Positions 44,726 through 53,599 of a stretch of 64,000 nt of DNA are shown in pieces. Both the position numbers and the translations under genes were made by a program. The notes under the pieces are model-generated. The model was not told where the DNA came from and searched no databases. It saw only the letters and a list, made by a program, of their open reading frames with translations. The stretch lies in contig NZ_JAJGRC010000001.1 of assembly GCF_020786625.1 (NCBI RefSeq), positions 186,001-250,000 on the forward strand. The letters are read 5' to 3'. Source of the stretch: Salinicoccus sp. RF5. GTDB taxonomy: Bacteria > Bacillota > Bacilli > Staphylococcales > Salinicoccaceae. Positions within the stretch are counted from its first letter, which is position 1. Each line of letters begins with the position of its first letter.

Positions 44726-46192
44726 ATGGGATTTGAAGGAATTGTTCCAGATTGGTTCAAAAGTTTTGTGGACATAGGAAACACCCTGTTGTGGGGAGAC
44801 TTCCTCATCGGGCTGCTTATTCTTGCAGGTCTTTATTTTTCCATCAGCTCGAGGTTCGTCCAGTTCAGATGGTTCAAAGAGATGTTCAAGGTAATTACGG
44901 AAAAGGCCGAGACGCTGCCTGACGGCAAGAAAGGGATCGCCCCTTTCCAGGCGTTTGCAATCAGTGCCGCTTCACGCGTCGGCACCGGCAACATCGCAGG
45001 TGTAGCGACGGCCATCGTGCTCGGCGGTCCCGGCGCGATATTCTGGATGTGGCTGATCGCGTTCTTCGGTGCAGCGACCGCATTCTTCGAATCCACGCTT
45101 GCACAGGTATATAAAGTGAAGGATGAGGAGGGCGGTTTCCGTGGGGGCCCGGCCTACTACATGGAGAAGGGCCTCAACCAGAGATGGCTCGGACTGTTCT
45201 TCGCGGTGCTGATCACAATCACATTCGCATTCGTCTTCAACGGGCTGCAGGCGAACACCATCGCCCATGCCTATCAAGAGGCATTCAACCTCGACAGGTG
45301 GGTGGTCGGACTCGTCATCGCAATCTTCACGGCCATCGTCATCTTCGGCGGGGCCCGGACCATTGCGAAAGTTACAGGCTACATCGTCCCGGTCATGGCG
45401 GTCATCTATCTGCTGGTCGTCTTCGTGATCCTCATCATCAACTACGACCAGATCATTCCGATGCTGACGGCCATCGTCACAAACGCGTTCGGCATCCGGG
45501 AAGTCTTTGGTGGTGCACTCGGTGCAGCGATACTGAACGGCTTCCAGCGGGGGCTGTTCTCGAATGAAGCGGGTATGGGTTCTGCACCCAATGCCGCCGC
45601 ATCCGCTGCGGTCAGCCACCCTGTCAAGCAGGGGCTGATCCAGGCGCTCGGCGTGTTCTTCGATACGATGATCGTCTGTACGGCAACGGCCATCCTGATC
45701 CTGATGTATACGGATCTGAGCTATGGAGCAGACGCACTCCAGGGCATCCAGGTGACACAGGCGGCGATGTCGGAGCAGATCGGCTCCTTCGGGGCGACCT
45801 TCATCGCGATCGTCATCCTGCTCTTCGCCTACAGTTCCATCCTCGGGAACTACTTCTACGGTCAGAGCAACCTGAACTACATCAAGGAGAACCGGGTGGT
45901 TCTGCTTATATTCAAGGTGCTTGTCGTCGTCATGGTCTTCATCGGTGCGGTGATGGACCTTGAGACGGCCTGGGCGACAGCGGACATGTTCATGGCACTC
46001 ATGGCGGTGACCAACCTTGTCGCGGTATTCGGACTGAGCCATATCGTCTGGCAGGTTGCAGCCGACTATAAGGCGCAGCTGAAAACGGGTGTGAATCCCG
46101 TCTTCCAGACGAACAACATCAAAGCCGACCTTTCGGAAGTCGATGAATGGGGCGAGAACCGCTACGCCTATCGCAATGAAGAAAGGCCATAA
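44726..46192 (+). CDS. Sodium:alanine symporter (AGCS family)
   Basis: 488 aa, about 10-11 transmembrane segments, AlsT/DagA type. Family motifs: ISAASRVGTGNIAGVATAIVLGGPGAIFWMW near the N terminus, FRGGPAYYMEKGL, FQRGLFSNEAGMGSAPNAAA and LFAYSSILGNYFYGQSN. It takes up alanine, glycine or glutamine with sodium. AGGAGG precedes ATG 44726; the gene stands alone between a promoter and a terminator. Confidence 0.94.
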   Translation: MGFEGIVPDWFKSFVDIGNTLLWGDFLIGLLILAGLYFSISSRFVQFRWFKEMFKVITEKAETLPDGKKGIAPFQAFAISAASRVGTGNIAGVATAIVLGGPGAIFWMWLIAFFGAATAFFESTLAQVYKVKDEEGGFRGGPAYYMEKGLNQRWLGLFFAVLITITFAFVFNGLQANTIAHAYQEAFNLDRWVVGLVIAIFTAIVIFGGARTIAKVTGYIVPVMAVIYLLVVFVILIINYDQIIPMLTAIVTNAFGIREVFGGALGAAILNGFQRGLFSNEAGMGSAPNAAASAAVSHPVKQGLIQALGVFFDTMIVCTATAILILMYTDLSYGADALQGIQVTQAAMSEQIGSFGATFIAIVILLFAYSSILGNYFYGQSNLNYIKENRVVLLIFKVLVVVMVFIGAVMDLETAWATADMFMALMAVTNLVAVFGLSHIVWQVAADYKAQLKTGVNPVFQTNNIKADLSEVDEWGENRYAYRNEERP

Positions 46193-46205
46193 AAGGCACA
46201 TAATA

Positions 46206-46235
46206 AAAAGAGCAGACCATATGGTCTGCTCTTTT
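46206..46235. terminator. Bidirectional terminator, 30-bp perfect palindrome
   Basis: AAAAGAGCAGACC / GGTCTGCTCTTTT around ATAT; serves the AGCS gene and the convergent DUF1002 gene. Confidence 0.9.
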
Positions 46236-47192
46236 CTAGTTGAAGAGTGATCTGAAGAAGGAGACGATGCTTGAGAAGAAATCGGATGCCGCCTTCTTGA
46301 ATGATTCCCAGGCGCTCGATTCCTGTATATCCTGTCCAATCTCCTCAGCCTGATCGGCTGCATTCTGGAATGCTTCACTCGAAGTGATCTGATCGAGGAG
46401 GTTCTGGGCGCTGTCCTTCAGCCGTTCGGCCTCCTCGCTCTGGAAGATGCCGGAGTCCTGTATCTGGATGATGATGACGACGATCCTGTCGATCTGATCC
46501 TGTGACAGCAGGCCGTCGAGGCCGTTGGCCGCCATCTGCTCATCGACGATATCCCTGATCTCCTGCTCCGTCAGGTCGCCGCCCTGGTTGATGACTTCAA
46601 TTTTGATGTCGGTGATCATCTTGTTCAGCTGCTCCTGGGAGAACCCTTCGACATTGCTGTTCTCCTCGGAGATGCCGGAGATCGTCTCAAGTTCCTCTTG
46701 GGAGTTCTGTGTACGTTCGGTATCTATAGCCTCCCCCTGTGATTCGTACGCTTTGTAGATGCCGGAGAGGGCACTTTCACCGGTGACATCCTCGGCTGCC
46801 CCGATGACCACTTCCGCATCGGTGATGCCGGAAGTCAGCAGTGCATTCTTGTATGTCTCCTCTGTAATTTCTGTGATGTCCCCCATGCTCTCATCCACGG
46901 TGATGTCAAGGCCATGGCCTTCAGATTCCTGTATGATGCGGATGCTCGATTTGAGCACGTCATTGCTGTAGTCCTTGCCGATGTACTGCTGTACATCCTC
47001 GCTGTAGACATATTCGATTTTGTCGTTCTCCTCGGTGCCGAGTATTTCACGTGTCGCATCAAGCAGCTGCTGGTCGCTCTCAAGCGCTGCGCCATAAACT
47101 GTGACCGCTTCCTCCCATTCCGAAGCCGCCTGGGCCGGAACGGGCAACAGCAGCACGAGCATCATTGCCAAAAGTAATATTTTTTTAGTCAT
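46236..47192 (-). CDS. Secreted DUF1002 (YpuA-like) protein
   Basis: 318 aa. A signal peptide (KKILLLAMMLVLLLPVPAQAA) is followed by a DUF1002 body: TVYGAALESDQQLLDATREILG, the repeatedly acidic central part, and LTEQEIRDIVDEQMAANGLDGLLS; the end is amphipathic (FFSSIVSFFRSLFN). Families of this type are found outside the membrane of Firmicutes with unknown role. The second ATG (47192) is six bases after GAGGG and is preferred to 47198. Divergent from the LCP gene, which also acts on the cell envelope. Confidence 0.85.
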   Translation of the reverse strand: MTKKILLLAMMLVLLLPVPAQAASEWEEAVTVYGAALESDQQLLDATREILGTEENDKIEYVYSEDVQQYIGKDYSNDVLKSSIRIIQESEGHGLDITVDESMGDITEITEETYKNALLTSGITDAEVVIGAAEDVTGESALSGIYKAYESQGEAIDTERTQNSQEELETISGISEENSNVEGFSQEQLNKMITDIKIEVINQGGDLTEQEIRDIVDEQMAANGLDGLLSQDQIDRIVVIIIQIQDSGIFQSEEAERLKDSAQNLLDQITSSEAFQNAADQAEEIGQDIQESSAWESFKKAASDFFSSIVSFFRSLFN

Positions 47193-47345
47193 TTCCATCC
47201 CTCATTCCTTATATATATTTTACTATATAAGCATACGGCACCACAATTTTTTATCCTCCATGGAATGATGGGGAGATATTATTTCTTTATTAATTTCTAA
47301 AAACCGGTTAAAATGATTTGATAGATTGATGACAGGAGCATGATT

Positions 47346-48356
47346 ATGGACAATGAATACAGACGTTCCGACAGGCCGCAGCCCGAAGGGCGGAAGCGGC
47401 GCATCCGGAAGCGGGCGCTCATTCCGCTCATACTGCTCGCGGTGCTCGTCGGCACAATCCTATATGTGTATTTCTCATACCAGTCCGGTCTCGATATCGC
47501 ACGCGAAAACGGGGTTGAACAGGAGGAGATGGAATTCAACGGGGCGGATGACAACGACGGCAAGAAGAACATCCTGCTGCTCGGCGCCGACCGCGAGGTG
47601 GATGGTGCCCAGCGGACGGACGTCATCATGCTGGCACAGTATGACTACATGAACAAGGAAATGAAGATGGTCTCCCTCATGCGGGATATATACGTGGAGA
47701 TTCCCGGCTTCCAGAGCTACAAGATCAATTCCGTCTACTCCCTCGGGGGTGTCGAACTGCTCAGGCAGACCATCCAGCAGAACTTCGGCGTCGAAGTCGA
47801 GGAATATGCAGTCATCGACTACCAGGCCTTCGAATCGGTCGTTGATGTGATCAATAAGGACGGCATCATGATCGATGTGGAAAAGGACATGTCGGAGAAG
47901 ATAGATACGGAACTGAAGCAGGGGGAACAGCGGCTTGGAGGGGAAGACCTGCTTGCCTATGCCCGGTTCCGTCAGGATGCAGAGGGTGACTTCGGCCGTG
48001 TGAGACGCCAGCAGCAGGTGATCAATGCAGTCAAGGATGAGGCGCTGACTTTGGGAAGCATACTCAAGCTTCCGAAAATTGCGGGCACCGGAATGGGTCA
48101 CGTCAATACGAGCATGAGCGACGGGGAACTGTACCGGATGATGGCCTCCTTCCTGATACGGGGCGATAAGGACATTCCGACACTCACCGTGCCGGTGGAA
48201 GATACGTACCAGTTCATGGACACGCCGCACGCCGGAAATGTCATCGACCTTGACTTCGAAGCGAACAGCCAAGCGATCCATGACTTCTTTGAAGCGGATT
48301 TGGAGGATCCGGATGCCGGAGAGCCGACCCGCGAGGAACCGGCAGCGAATGAATAG
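47346..48356 (+). CDS. LytR-CpsA-Psr family glycopolymer transferase
   Basis: 336 aa. Short basic cytoplasmic N terminus (RRSDRPQPEGRKRRIRKR), one membrane anchor (ALIPLILLAVLVGTILYVYF), then the LCP domain outside the cell: NILLLGADREVDGAQRTDVIML, SLMRDIYVEIPGFQSYKIN, YARFRQDAEGDFGRVRRQQQV. The conserved Asp and Arg residues that hold the polyprenyl pyrophosphate are present. Such enzymes attach wall teichoic acid or capsule to peptidoglycan; this one resembles staphylococcal MsrR. The ATG at 47346, seven bases after AGGAG, is preferred to 47340. The tail is acidic. Confidence 0.93.
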   Translation: MDNEYRRSDRPQPEGRKRRIRKRALIPLILLAVLVGTILYVYFSYQSGLDIARENGVEQEEMEFNGADDNDGKKNILLLGADREVDGAQRTDVIMLAQYDYMNKEMKMVSLMRDIYVEIPGFQSYKINSVYSLGGVELLRQTIQQNFGVEVEEYAVIDYQAFESVVDVINKDGIMIDVEKDMSEKIDTELKQGEQRLGGEDLLAYARFRQDAEGDFGRVRRQQQVINAVKDEALTLGSILKLPKIAGTGMGHVNTSMSDGELYRMMASFLIRGDKDIPTLTVPVEDTYQFMDTPHAGNVIDLDFEANSQAIHDFFEADLEDPDAGEPTREEPAANE

Positions 48357-48361
48357 AAAAT

Positions 48362-48392
48362 AAAAAGGATGGCGGTTACGCCATCCTTTTTT
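48362..48392. terminator. Bidirectional terminator between LCP and CDF genes
   Basis: Perfect 13-bp stem AAAAAGGATGGCG / CGCCATCCTTTTT around GTTA. Confidence 0.9.
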
Positions 48393-48396
48393 CGTG

Positions 48397-49395
48397 CTAA
48401 TATTTCGGTTTCCTGTCGAGGTCATCTTGGGTCTTCGGCCATGTACGCTTGCCGTCATTCAGTTCGAACTCCATATTCACATCCGTCACGTGCTGCTGCT
48501 TAAGGATCAGTTTTTCTATCTCATCCCTGATCCTGTTGACTTCCCTGGAAGTGAGGTCCGGATCGATTTCGGCGATGACTTCCGCGTGGAGGTTGTCGCC
48601 TTCCTTCATGACGAAGAGCTTTCTGATGTCCTTTATCTCATCGTGGCGCAGAACGATCTGTGAGATCCGTTCCTCCATGCGCGGGTCATGTTCTCCAAGT
48701 GCCCCGGCTGCATTCTCCATGAAGATCTTATAGACGATATAGAACATAGCCAGGCCGATGACGACCGAAGCGATCCCTTCACTCTGCGAGAATCCTGTGA
48801 AGCGGGCGACGAGGATTGCGATGATTGCAAATATCGCACCCCCTGTTGCAACAGCATCTTCGAGGGAGACAAGCTTTGTTGCCGGCTTGGCCCGGTCCAT
48901 ATTGGCGAAGCTTGTAGTCAGCGGCTTCAGGCCATCATAGGGCATGTCCGCCTGCTGGAGGAGCTCCTTTCCGGCCTTATAGAGTACGAATGCCTCGAGT
49001 ATCGCTGCGATGGCGAGGACGCCGATATTGATCAGCAGCATGGTCGTATCGGTCTCTACAGGCAGGGGTTCCAGAATGTGGTGGAGACCCTCCCTTACCG
49101 TCTCGTAGGCGAGGATGCCGACGATGATGACTGCAAAGAGCAGGACGAGATTCACCAGACGGCCGAAGCCGAAGGGGAAACGCTCAGTGGGTGCCTTTTT
49201 CGACAGCCCTGAACCTATGAAGACGAAAAGCTGGTTGAGCGCATCGCCGATCGAGTGCATCATTTCGGCGAACATCGCGACGTTGGCCGTCAGGATGAAA
49301 GCTACACCTTTGAGCCCTGCGATGAAGAAGTTGACGATGGAAGCGGTGAGGGAGGCCATACTCCCTTTTTTAAGTAATGCGATGATATCCTTCAA
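48397..49395 (-). CDS. Cation diffusion facilitator transporter
   Basis: 332 aa metal/proton antiporter of the CDF family, six membrane segments and a cytoplasmic C-terminal domain. TM2 has the H-x-x-x-D metal site (MMHSIGDALNQLF); the TM5 site, usually D/H-x-x-x-D, appears as SLEDAVATGG, the variant seen in a divergent CDF branch, so the metal (Zn, Mn, Fe) is uncertain. The C-terminal domain (AEVIAEIDPDLTSREVNRI) is typical. It begins with TTG at 49395, seven bases after GGAGGA; no ATG fits. Confidence 0.9.
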   Translation of the reverse strand: MKDIIALLKKGSMASLTASIVNFFIAGLKGVAFILTANVAMFAEMMHSIGDALNQLFVFIGSGLSKKAPTERFPFGFGRLVNLVLLFAVIIVGILAYETVREGLHHILEPLPVETDTTMLLINIGVLAIAAILEAFVLYKAGKELLQQADMPYDGLKPLTTSFANMDRAKPATKLVSLEDAVATGGAIFAIIAILVARFTGFSQSEGIASVVIGLAMFYIVYKIFMENAAGALGEHDPRMEERISQIVLRHDEIKDIRKLFVMKEGDNLHAEVIAEIDPDLTSREVNRIRDEIEKLILKQQHVTDVNMEFELNDGKRTWPKTQDDLDRKPKY

Positions 49396-49524
49396 TGAGT
49401 GTTCCTCCTTTTGTCTTTAAAGTTTTATAATGTCCCATACCCAATTGATATGCATTTACTTATGAATGCAGAAGATTCGTGTCTATCCGGATGGATTCTG
49501 TGATATGATGAATATACGAAGGTG

Positions 49525-49538
49525 CGAACATATGTTCT
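49525..49538. promoter_or_regulatory. LexA-type (SOS) box upstream of the Y-family polymerase
   Basis: CGAACATATGTTCT, one mismatch to CGAAC-N4-GTTCG, 17 bp before ATG 49555. The site falls inside a longer in-frame extension, which supports the later start. Confidence 0.85.
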
Positions 49539-49554
49539 GTATGGAGGGGATGAC

Positions 49555-50817
49555 ATGTACAATTATCATATCTGTCCAAAGCGCCATGTATTCTGCGTCG
49601 ATCAGAAAAGTTTCTTTGCGAGTGTCTCATGCCTGTTGAAGGGGCTCGACCCCATGACGGCCAAACTTGCTGTGGTGGCGGATACGAAAAGCCTCGGCTC
49701 CGTAGTGCTTGCGGCTACACCGGAACTGAAGAAGCTCGGAATAAAGACGGGGTCCAGGCTGTTTGAAATACCGGCCCGCCGCGACATATACATCATCAAT
49801 CCGTCGATGAAGACATATCTGGACTATTCGGCAAGGATTACGGAAATCGCCCTGAAATATGTGGCGCCGGAAGATTTCCATCAATACTCCGTTGATGAGT
49901 TTTTCATGGATGTGACGGAAAGCTACCGCATATTCGAGGATTCACCCTATGCTCTGGCCAAGCGGCTCAAGAAGGAAGTATATGAAGAGACGGGGATCGA
50001 CTGTGCAATCGGCGTCGGGGATAACATGCTGCTCAGCAAACTTTCCCTGGATATCGAGGCGAAGCGGATGCCGGACGGCATTGCAGAGTGGCGCTATCAT
50101 GATGTGCCCCGCAAGCTCTGGCCCATCAAGCCGCTCAGGAATTTCTGGGGGATCAACAGAAGGAGTGAGGTCAAGCTTAATGAACGGGGGATATTCTCCA
50201 TCGGGGATCTTGCACGCTATCCGGTGGTCCATCTGAAGCGGGACTTCGGGGTCATCGGTGTGGACTGGCACCTCCATGCCAACGGAATCGACTTCAGCCT
50301 CATCCGCGAAAAGCACGCCATCCATTCCCCATCGATCGCAAAGAGCCAGATACTGATGCGGGACTACCGCTTCGATGAAATATATGTGGTGCTGCTGGAA
50401 CACGTGGACGAAGTCACCCACCGTCTGAGGCTGGCGGGGAGACTGGCACGGACGATCCAGTTTGCCGTGGGGACTGCAGAAGGCAGGATATACCGCAAGC
50501 AGTTCACAGTCCGGGAAGGGACGGATGACGGGGATGTCATCATGCGGGGGATATGGAAGGCGCTTCAGGCACTTGCCGATCCCCATGCCCGGTACCGCAC
50601 CTTGAGCGTCACGCTGACGAACTTCATTCCAGGATATGCGCGGCAGATTTCACTGTTTGATGACGTGGAGGCTGTCGAAAGGCGGGAAAGGCTGTTGAGG
50701 ACCGTGGATAACCTCAAGGTGAAGTACGGGCAACTGAGTGTCATGCGTGCCCTCAGCTGTACGGAAGCCTCGACTCTGAAACTGAGGGATGGGTTGATTG
50801 CAGGGCATAAAAGATAG
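49555..50817 (+). CDS. Y-family translesion DNA polymerase (UmuC/YqjW type)
   Basis: 420 aa. Catalytic motifs: FCVDQKSFFASV with the first Asp, and YSVDEFFMDVT with the S-x-D-E pair; the finger segment LKKLGIKTGSRLFEIP and the HhH thumb (GISLGDLARYP-like ERGIFSIGDLARYP) follow; the little-finger domain covers about 240-360. A beta-clamp binding motif is likely in QISLFDD near residue 365. This is the SOS-induced, error-prone polymerase class of Firmicutes (YqjW/UvrX), distinct from DinB. GGAGGGG precedes ATG 49555. No YolD-like partner gene is next to it. Confidence 0.93.
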   Translation: MYNYHICPKRHVFCVDQKSFFASVSCLLKGLDPMTAKLAVVADTKSLGSVVLAATPELKKLGIKTGSRLFEIPARRDIYIINPSMKTYLDYSARITEIALKYVAPEDFHQYSVDEFFMDVTESYRIFEDSPYALAKRLKKEVYEETGIDCAIGVGDNMLLSKLSLDIEAKRMPDGIAEWRYHDVPRKLWPIKPLRNFWGINRRSEVKLNERGIFSIGDLARYPVVHLKRDFGVIGVDWHLHANGIDFSLIREKHAIHSPSIAKSQILMRDYRFDEIYVVLLEHVDEVTHRLRLAGRLARTIQFAVGTAEGRIYRKQFTVREGTDDGDVIMRGIWKALQALADPHARYRTLSVTLTNFIPGYARQISLFDDVEAVERRERLLRTVDNLKVKYGQLSVMRALSCTEASTLKLRDGLIAGHKR

Positions 50818-51030
50818 CAGGCAGTTTCGCATAGATCGAGGCAGACAGGGTATAATGGACATTGGAAGCAGGGATGGATGGCGCATCATAATAGATGGAA
50901 CGGTGCCAGTCCGTCCTCCAAGTGATATAATACATAGGACTATGCTTAAATCATTCACTAATTATGGAGATGCCACAGCAAATCTGATAATATAAGCAAA
51001 GTATTAAAAATAGTTGACAGGAGTGCCAAT

Positions 51031-52290
51031 ATGCAATTTACAGAGTTGACCACTGAGGAATTCGATCATTTCACCCGGACCCACTTCAGTCATTTTACAC
51101 AGACGGAGGACAACTACCGCCTGAAGGTGGAGCAGGGTGTTGAAACCTACCTTGTCGGTGTGAAGGACGGCGGAGCGGTCAGGGCTGCCTGCCTCATTAC
51201 GCTGACCCCGGTGATGAAAGTATTCAAATATGCCTACAGCAACCGCGGGCCGGTGATGGATTATGCAGACAAGCAGGTGTTCGATACGTTCTTTGAGGGG
51301 CTCCAAAGGTTTTTGAAACCCAAGAAGGTCATGTATGCAAGGATCGACCCATATGAAGTGCTCAGGGAACGGGATCATGATGGCAAGATCCTCAAGGACC
51401 GGGGCAATCAGCACATCTTCGATCAATTCGAGGCACAGGGATTCAAACATGATGGATTTACGGTAGGGTTCGACCCGGTCATCCAGATCAGATGGCATTC
51501 GGTACTCGATCTCTCCGGGAAAGATCCGAAGACGCTGCTGAATGATATGGACAGCCTCCGGAAGCGGAACATCAAGAAGGCCCAGAAGCATGGCCTGCAT
51601 ATACGCTACCTGGAGCTCGATGAGATTGACGTGTTCAGGAAGTTCATGAAGGATACATCCGAAATGAAATCATTCGTCGACCGCGATGATGCCTACTACA
51701 TCAGCAGGAAGAAGCATTTCGGCGACAACGTCATCATCCCGCTCGTATACGTCAATCTCGACGAATATACGGAATCGATTGCCAAGGACCGGGACGGTCT
51801 CGTCAAAAATATCGAAAAGGCCGAGAAGGATCTGGAGAAGGACCCATCCAACAGCAAGGCCGAGAAGAAGATCAGGAATTTCGGCGACCAGCTGAAGAAC
51901 ATAGAGGATAAGCTTGCCGAAGGGAAAGAGCTCCGTGAGACCCATGGTGAGGAGCTGCCGATTGCAAGTGCATACTATTTCATCACACCGCATGAAGTGG
52001 TCTATCTTGCCGGGGGCAGCGACAATGCCTTCAGGCATTTTGCAGGAAGCTATCTGATACAATGGCATATGATCAACTATGCACTCGAACATGGCATCGA
52101 TCTATACAATTTCTATGGCATCAGCGGAGACTTCTCCGAAGAAGCGGAGGACTACGGTGTCATACAGTTCAAGAAAGGTTTCAATGCTGCCGTGTATGAG
52201 TATGTCGGAGATTTCATCAAGCCGATCAATGCGCCGGCCTATAAGGCCTATCAGGCGCTCACGAAAATACGGAAGCAGATTGGGAGGTAG
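51031..52290 (+). CDS. femA: FemA-like aminoacyltransferase
   Basis: 419 aa tRNA-dependent transferase that in S. aureus adds glycines 2 and 3 of the peptidoglycan interpeptide. It follows FemA closely: SHFTQTEDNYRLKVEQGVET, YSNRGPVMDY, GFDPVIQIRWHSVLDLSG, SLRKRNIKKAQKHG, a charged coiled-coil arm (about 240-310), and SDNAFRHFAGSYLIQWHMIN. Two GNAT-like halves as in the family. It is first of three consecutive fem genes; femB follows after eight bp. AGGAGTG precedes ATG 51031. Residue specificity could differ in this genus. Confidence 0.94.
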   Translation: MQFTELTTEEFDHFTRTHFSHFTQTEDNYRLKVEQGVETYLVGVKDGGAVRAACLITLTPVMKVFKYAYSNRGPVMDYADKQVFDTFFEGLQRFLKPKKVMYARIDPYEVLRERDHDGKILKDRGNQHIFDQFEAQGFKHDGFTVGFDPVIQIRWHSVLDLSGKDPKTLLNDMDSLRKRNIKKAQKHGLHIRYLELDEIDVFRKFMKDTSEMKSFVDRDDAYYISRKKHFGDNVIIPLVYVNLDEYTESIAKDRDGLVKNIEKAEKDLEKDPSNSKAEKKIRNFGDQLKNIEDKLAEGKELRETHGEELPIASAYYFITPHEVVYLAGGSDNAFRHFAGSYLIQWHMINYALEHGIDLYNFYGISGDFSEEAEDYGVIQFKKGFNAAVYEYVGDFIKPINAPAYKAYQALTKIRKQIGR

Positions 52291-52298
52291 GAATACTG

Positions 52299-53573
52299 AT
52301 GAAATTTGTTGAATTGACTGAAAAGGAATATGCGAATTATATAGAAAAAGGTGAGGAATCCGCCTTCTTTCAAATGATAGAGAATAAGAAGAACAGGGAG
52401 ATGGACAAGCAGAAGGTCCGCCTGCTCGGGGTCAAGGACGAGGAGGGTGCCGTCATAGCCGCCTGCCTCTTCACCCTGAAGAAGACCGTCATGGGCAAGT
52501 ACTTCTACTATTCCAACCGCGGTCCTGTCCTGGACTATCATAATCATGAACTCGTCCGGTTCTTCCTGCAGGCCCTTACGAAATATTTGAAGAAGAACAA
52601 CGGCCTGTATGTCAAACTGGATCCGAACTGGATCTACAGGAAATATGACAAGGATGTAAATCCGAAAGAGGACTATCCAGCACAAGATGCACTGATCCAG
52701 ATAATGGAGGAAGAGGGCTATGTCCATCAGGGATTCACACGCGGCTACTCGAAAACATCACAGGCGCGATGGATGAGTGTCCTCGACCTGTCCGGCCATG
52801 ATGAGAAGTCACTCCTGAAATCCTTCGATTCCCAAAGGAAGCGGAACATCAAGAAAGCCCAGAAGTATGGGGTGAAGGTACGTTTCCTCGAGGTGGATGA
52901 AATTGACATCTTCATGGATCTCTATCTTGATACGAGTGAAAGGCAGGGATTCTTCACCCATCCGAATCCGCGTGAATACTATTCCAACTTCAAGAAGGCA
53001 TATGGGGATAAGGTACTGATCCCACTTGCCTATATAGAGCTTGATGAATACGTCAACAATCTATCAGAGCAGATTGAAGAGAATGAAAGCAAGCGGAATC
53101 AGCTGATGGAGAAGGAGAACAAGAACGACAAGACGCTCAATAAGATCGCCGAACTCGACAAGCAGCTCGACAAGATGACGGAAGACAGGATGCAGGCGAG
53201 TGAAATACAGAAAAAAGAAGGCAACATCCTCAACCTTGCTTCGGGCATCTATTTCGAGACACCATATGAAATGGTCTACAACTCCGGTGCGAGCTCCAGT
53301 GAATACGCCCATTTCGTCGGACCGTACATGATGCATTTCGAGATGATGAAGTACTGCATGGACAAGGGCATCAGCCGCTATAATTTCTATGGCGTCAGCG
53401 GAGACTTCTCCGAAGATGGGGAAGACTATGGCGTATACCGCTTCAAGCGCGGATTCAATGCAGAAATTGAAGAATTGGTTGGAGACTTTGTAAAAGTGAT
53501 CAGCAAAGTGCCGTATAACCTGTACAAAGTGAAACGGAAAATTGAACAGAAAGCCGCCGCAAAATCCAATTGA
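52299..53573 (+). CDS. femB: FemB-like aminoacyltransferase
   Basis: 424 aa. Closer to FemB than FemA: YYSNRGPVLDYHNHELVRFF, LYVKLDPNWIYRKYDKDVNP, SQARWMSVLDLSG, SFDSQRKRNIKKAQKYGVKV, coiled coil with NKIAELDKQLDKM, and YNFYGVSGDFSEDGEDYGVY. In S. aureus FemB adds glycines 4 and 5. GGAGG lies nine bases before ATG 52299. The C terminus is basic. Confidence 0.94.
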   Translation: MKFVELTEKEYANYIEKGEESAFFQMIENKKNREMDKQKVRLLGVKDEEGAVIAACLFTLKKTVMGKYFYYSNRGPVLDYHNHELVRFFLQALTKYLKKNNGLYVKLDPNWIYRKYDKDVNPKEDYPAQDALIQIMEEEGYVHQGFTRGYSKTSQARWMSVLDLSGHDEKSLLKSFDSQRKRNIKKAQKYGVKVRFLEVDEIDIFMDLYLDTSERQGFFTHPNPREYYSNFKKAYGDKVLIPLAYIELDEYVNNLSEQIEENESKRNQLMEKENKNDKTLNKIAELDKQLDKMTEDRMQASEIQKKEGNILNLASGIYFETPYEMVYNSGASSSEYAHFVGPYMMHFEMMKYCMDKGISRYNFYGVSGDFSEDGEDYGVYRFKRGFNAEIEELVGDFVKVISKVPYNLYKVKRKIEQKAAAKSN

Positions 53574-53599
53574 CGAGTAAAGGAAGGTTAGTTCCGACT

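Noticed and set aside
44972-46378. Minus-strand open frame of 468 codons opposite the sodium/alanine symporter
   Set aside because: Composition is rich in Arg, His and Asp without any domain; it mirrors the codon bias of the real gene on the plus strand and has no ribosome-binding site. The same holds for long antisense frames at 494-1663, 4983-6230, 27219-28397 and 42256-43554.
50798-50995. 65-codon frame between the polymerase and femA
   Set aside because: Starts inside the polymerase gene, lacks a ribosome-binding site, and shows no domain or hydrophobic pattern.
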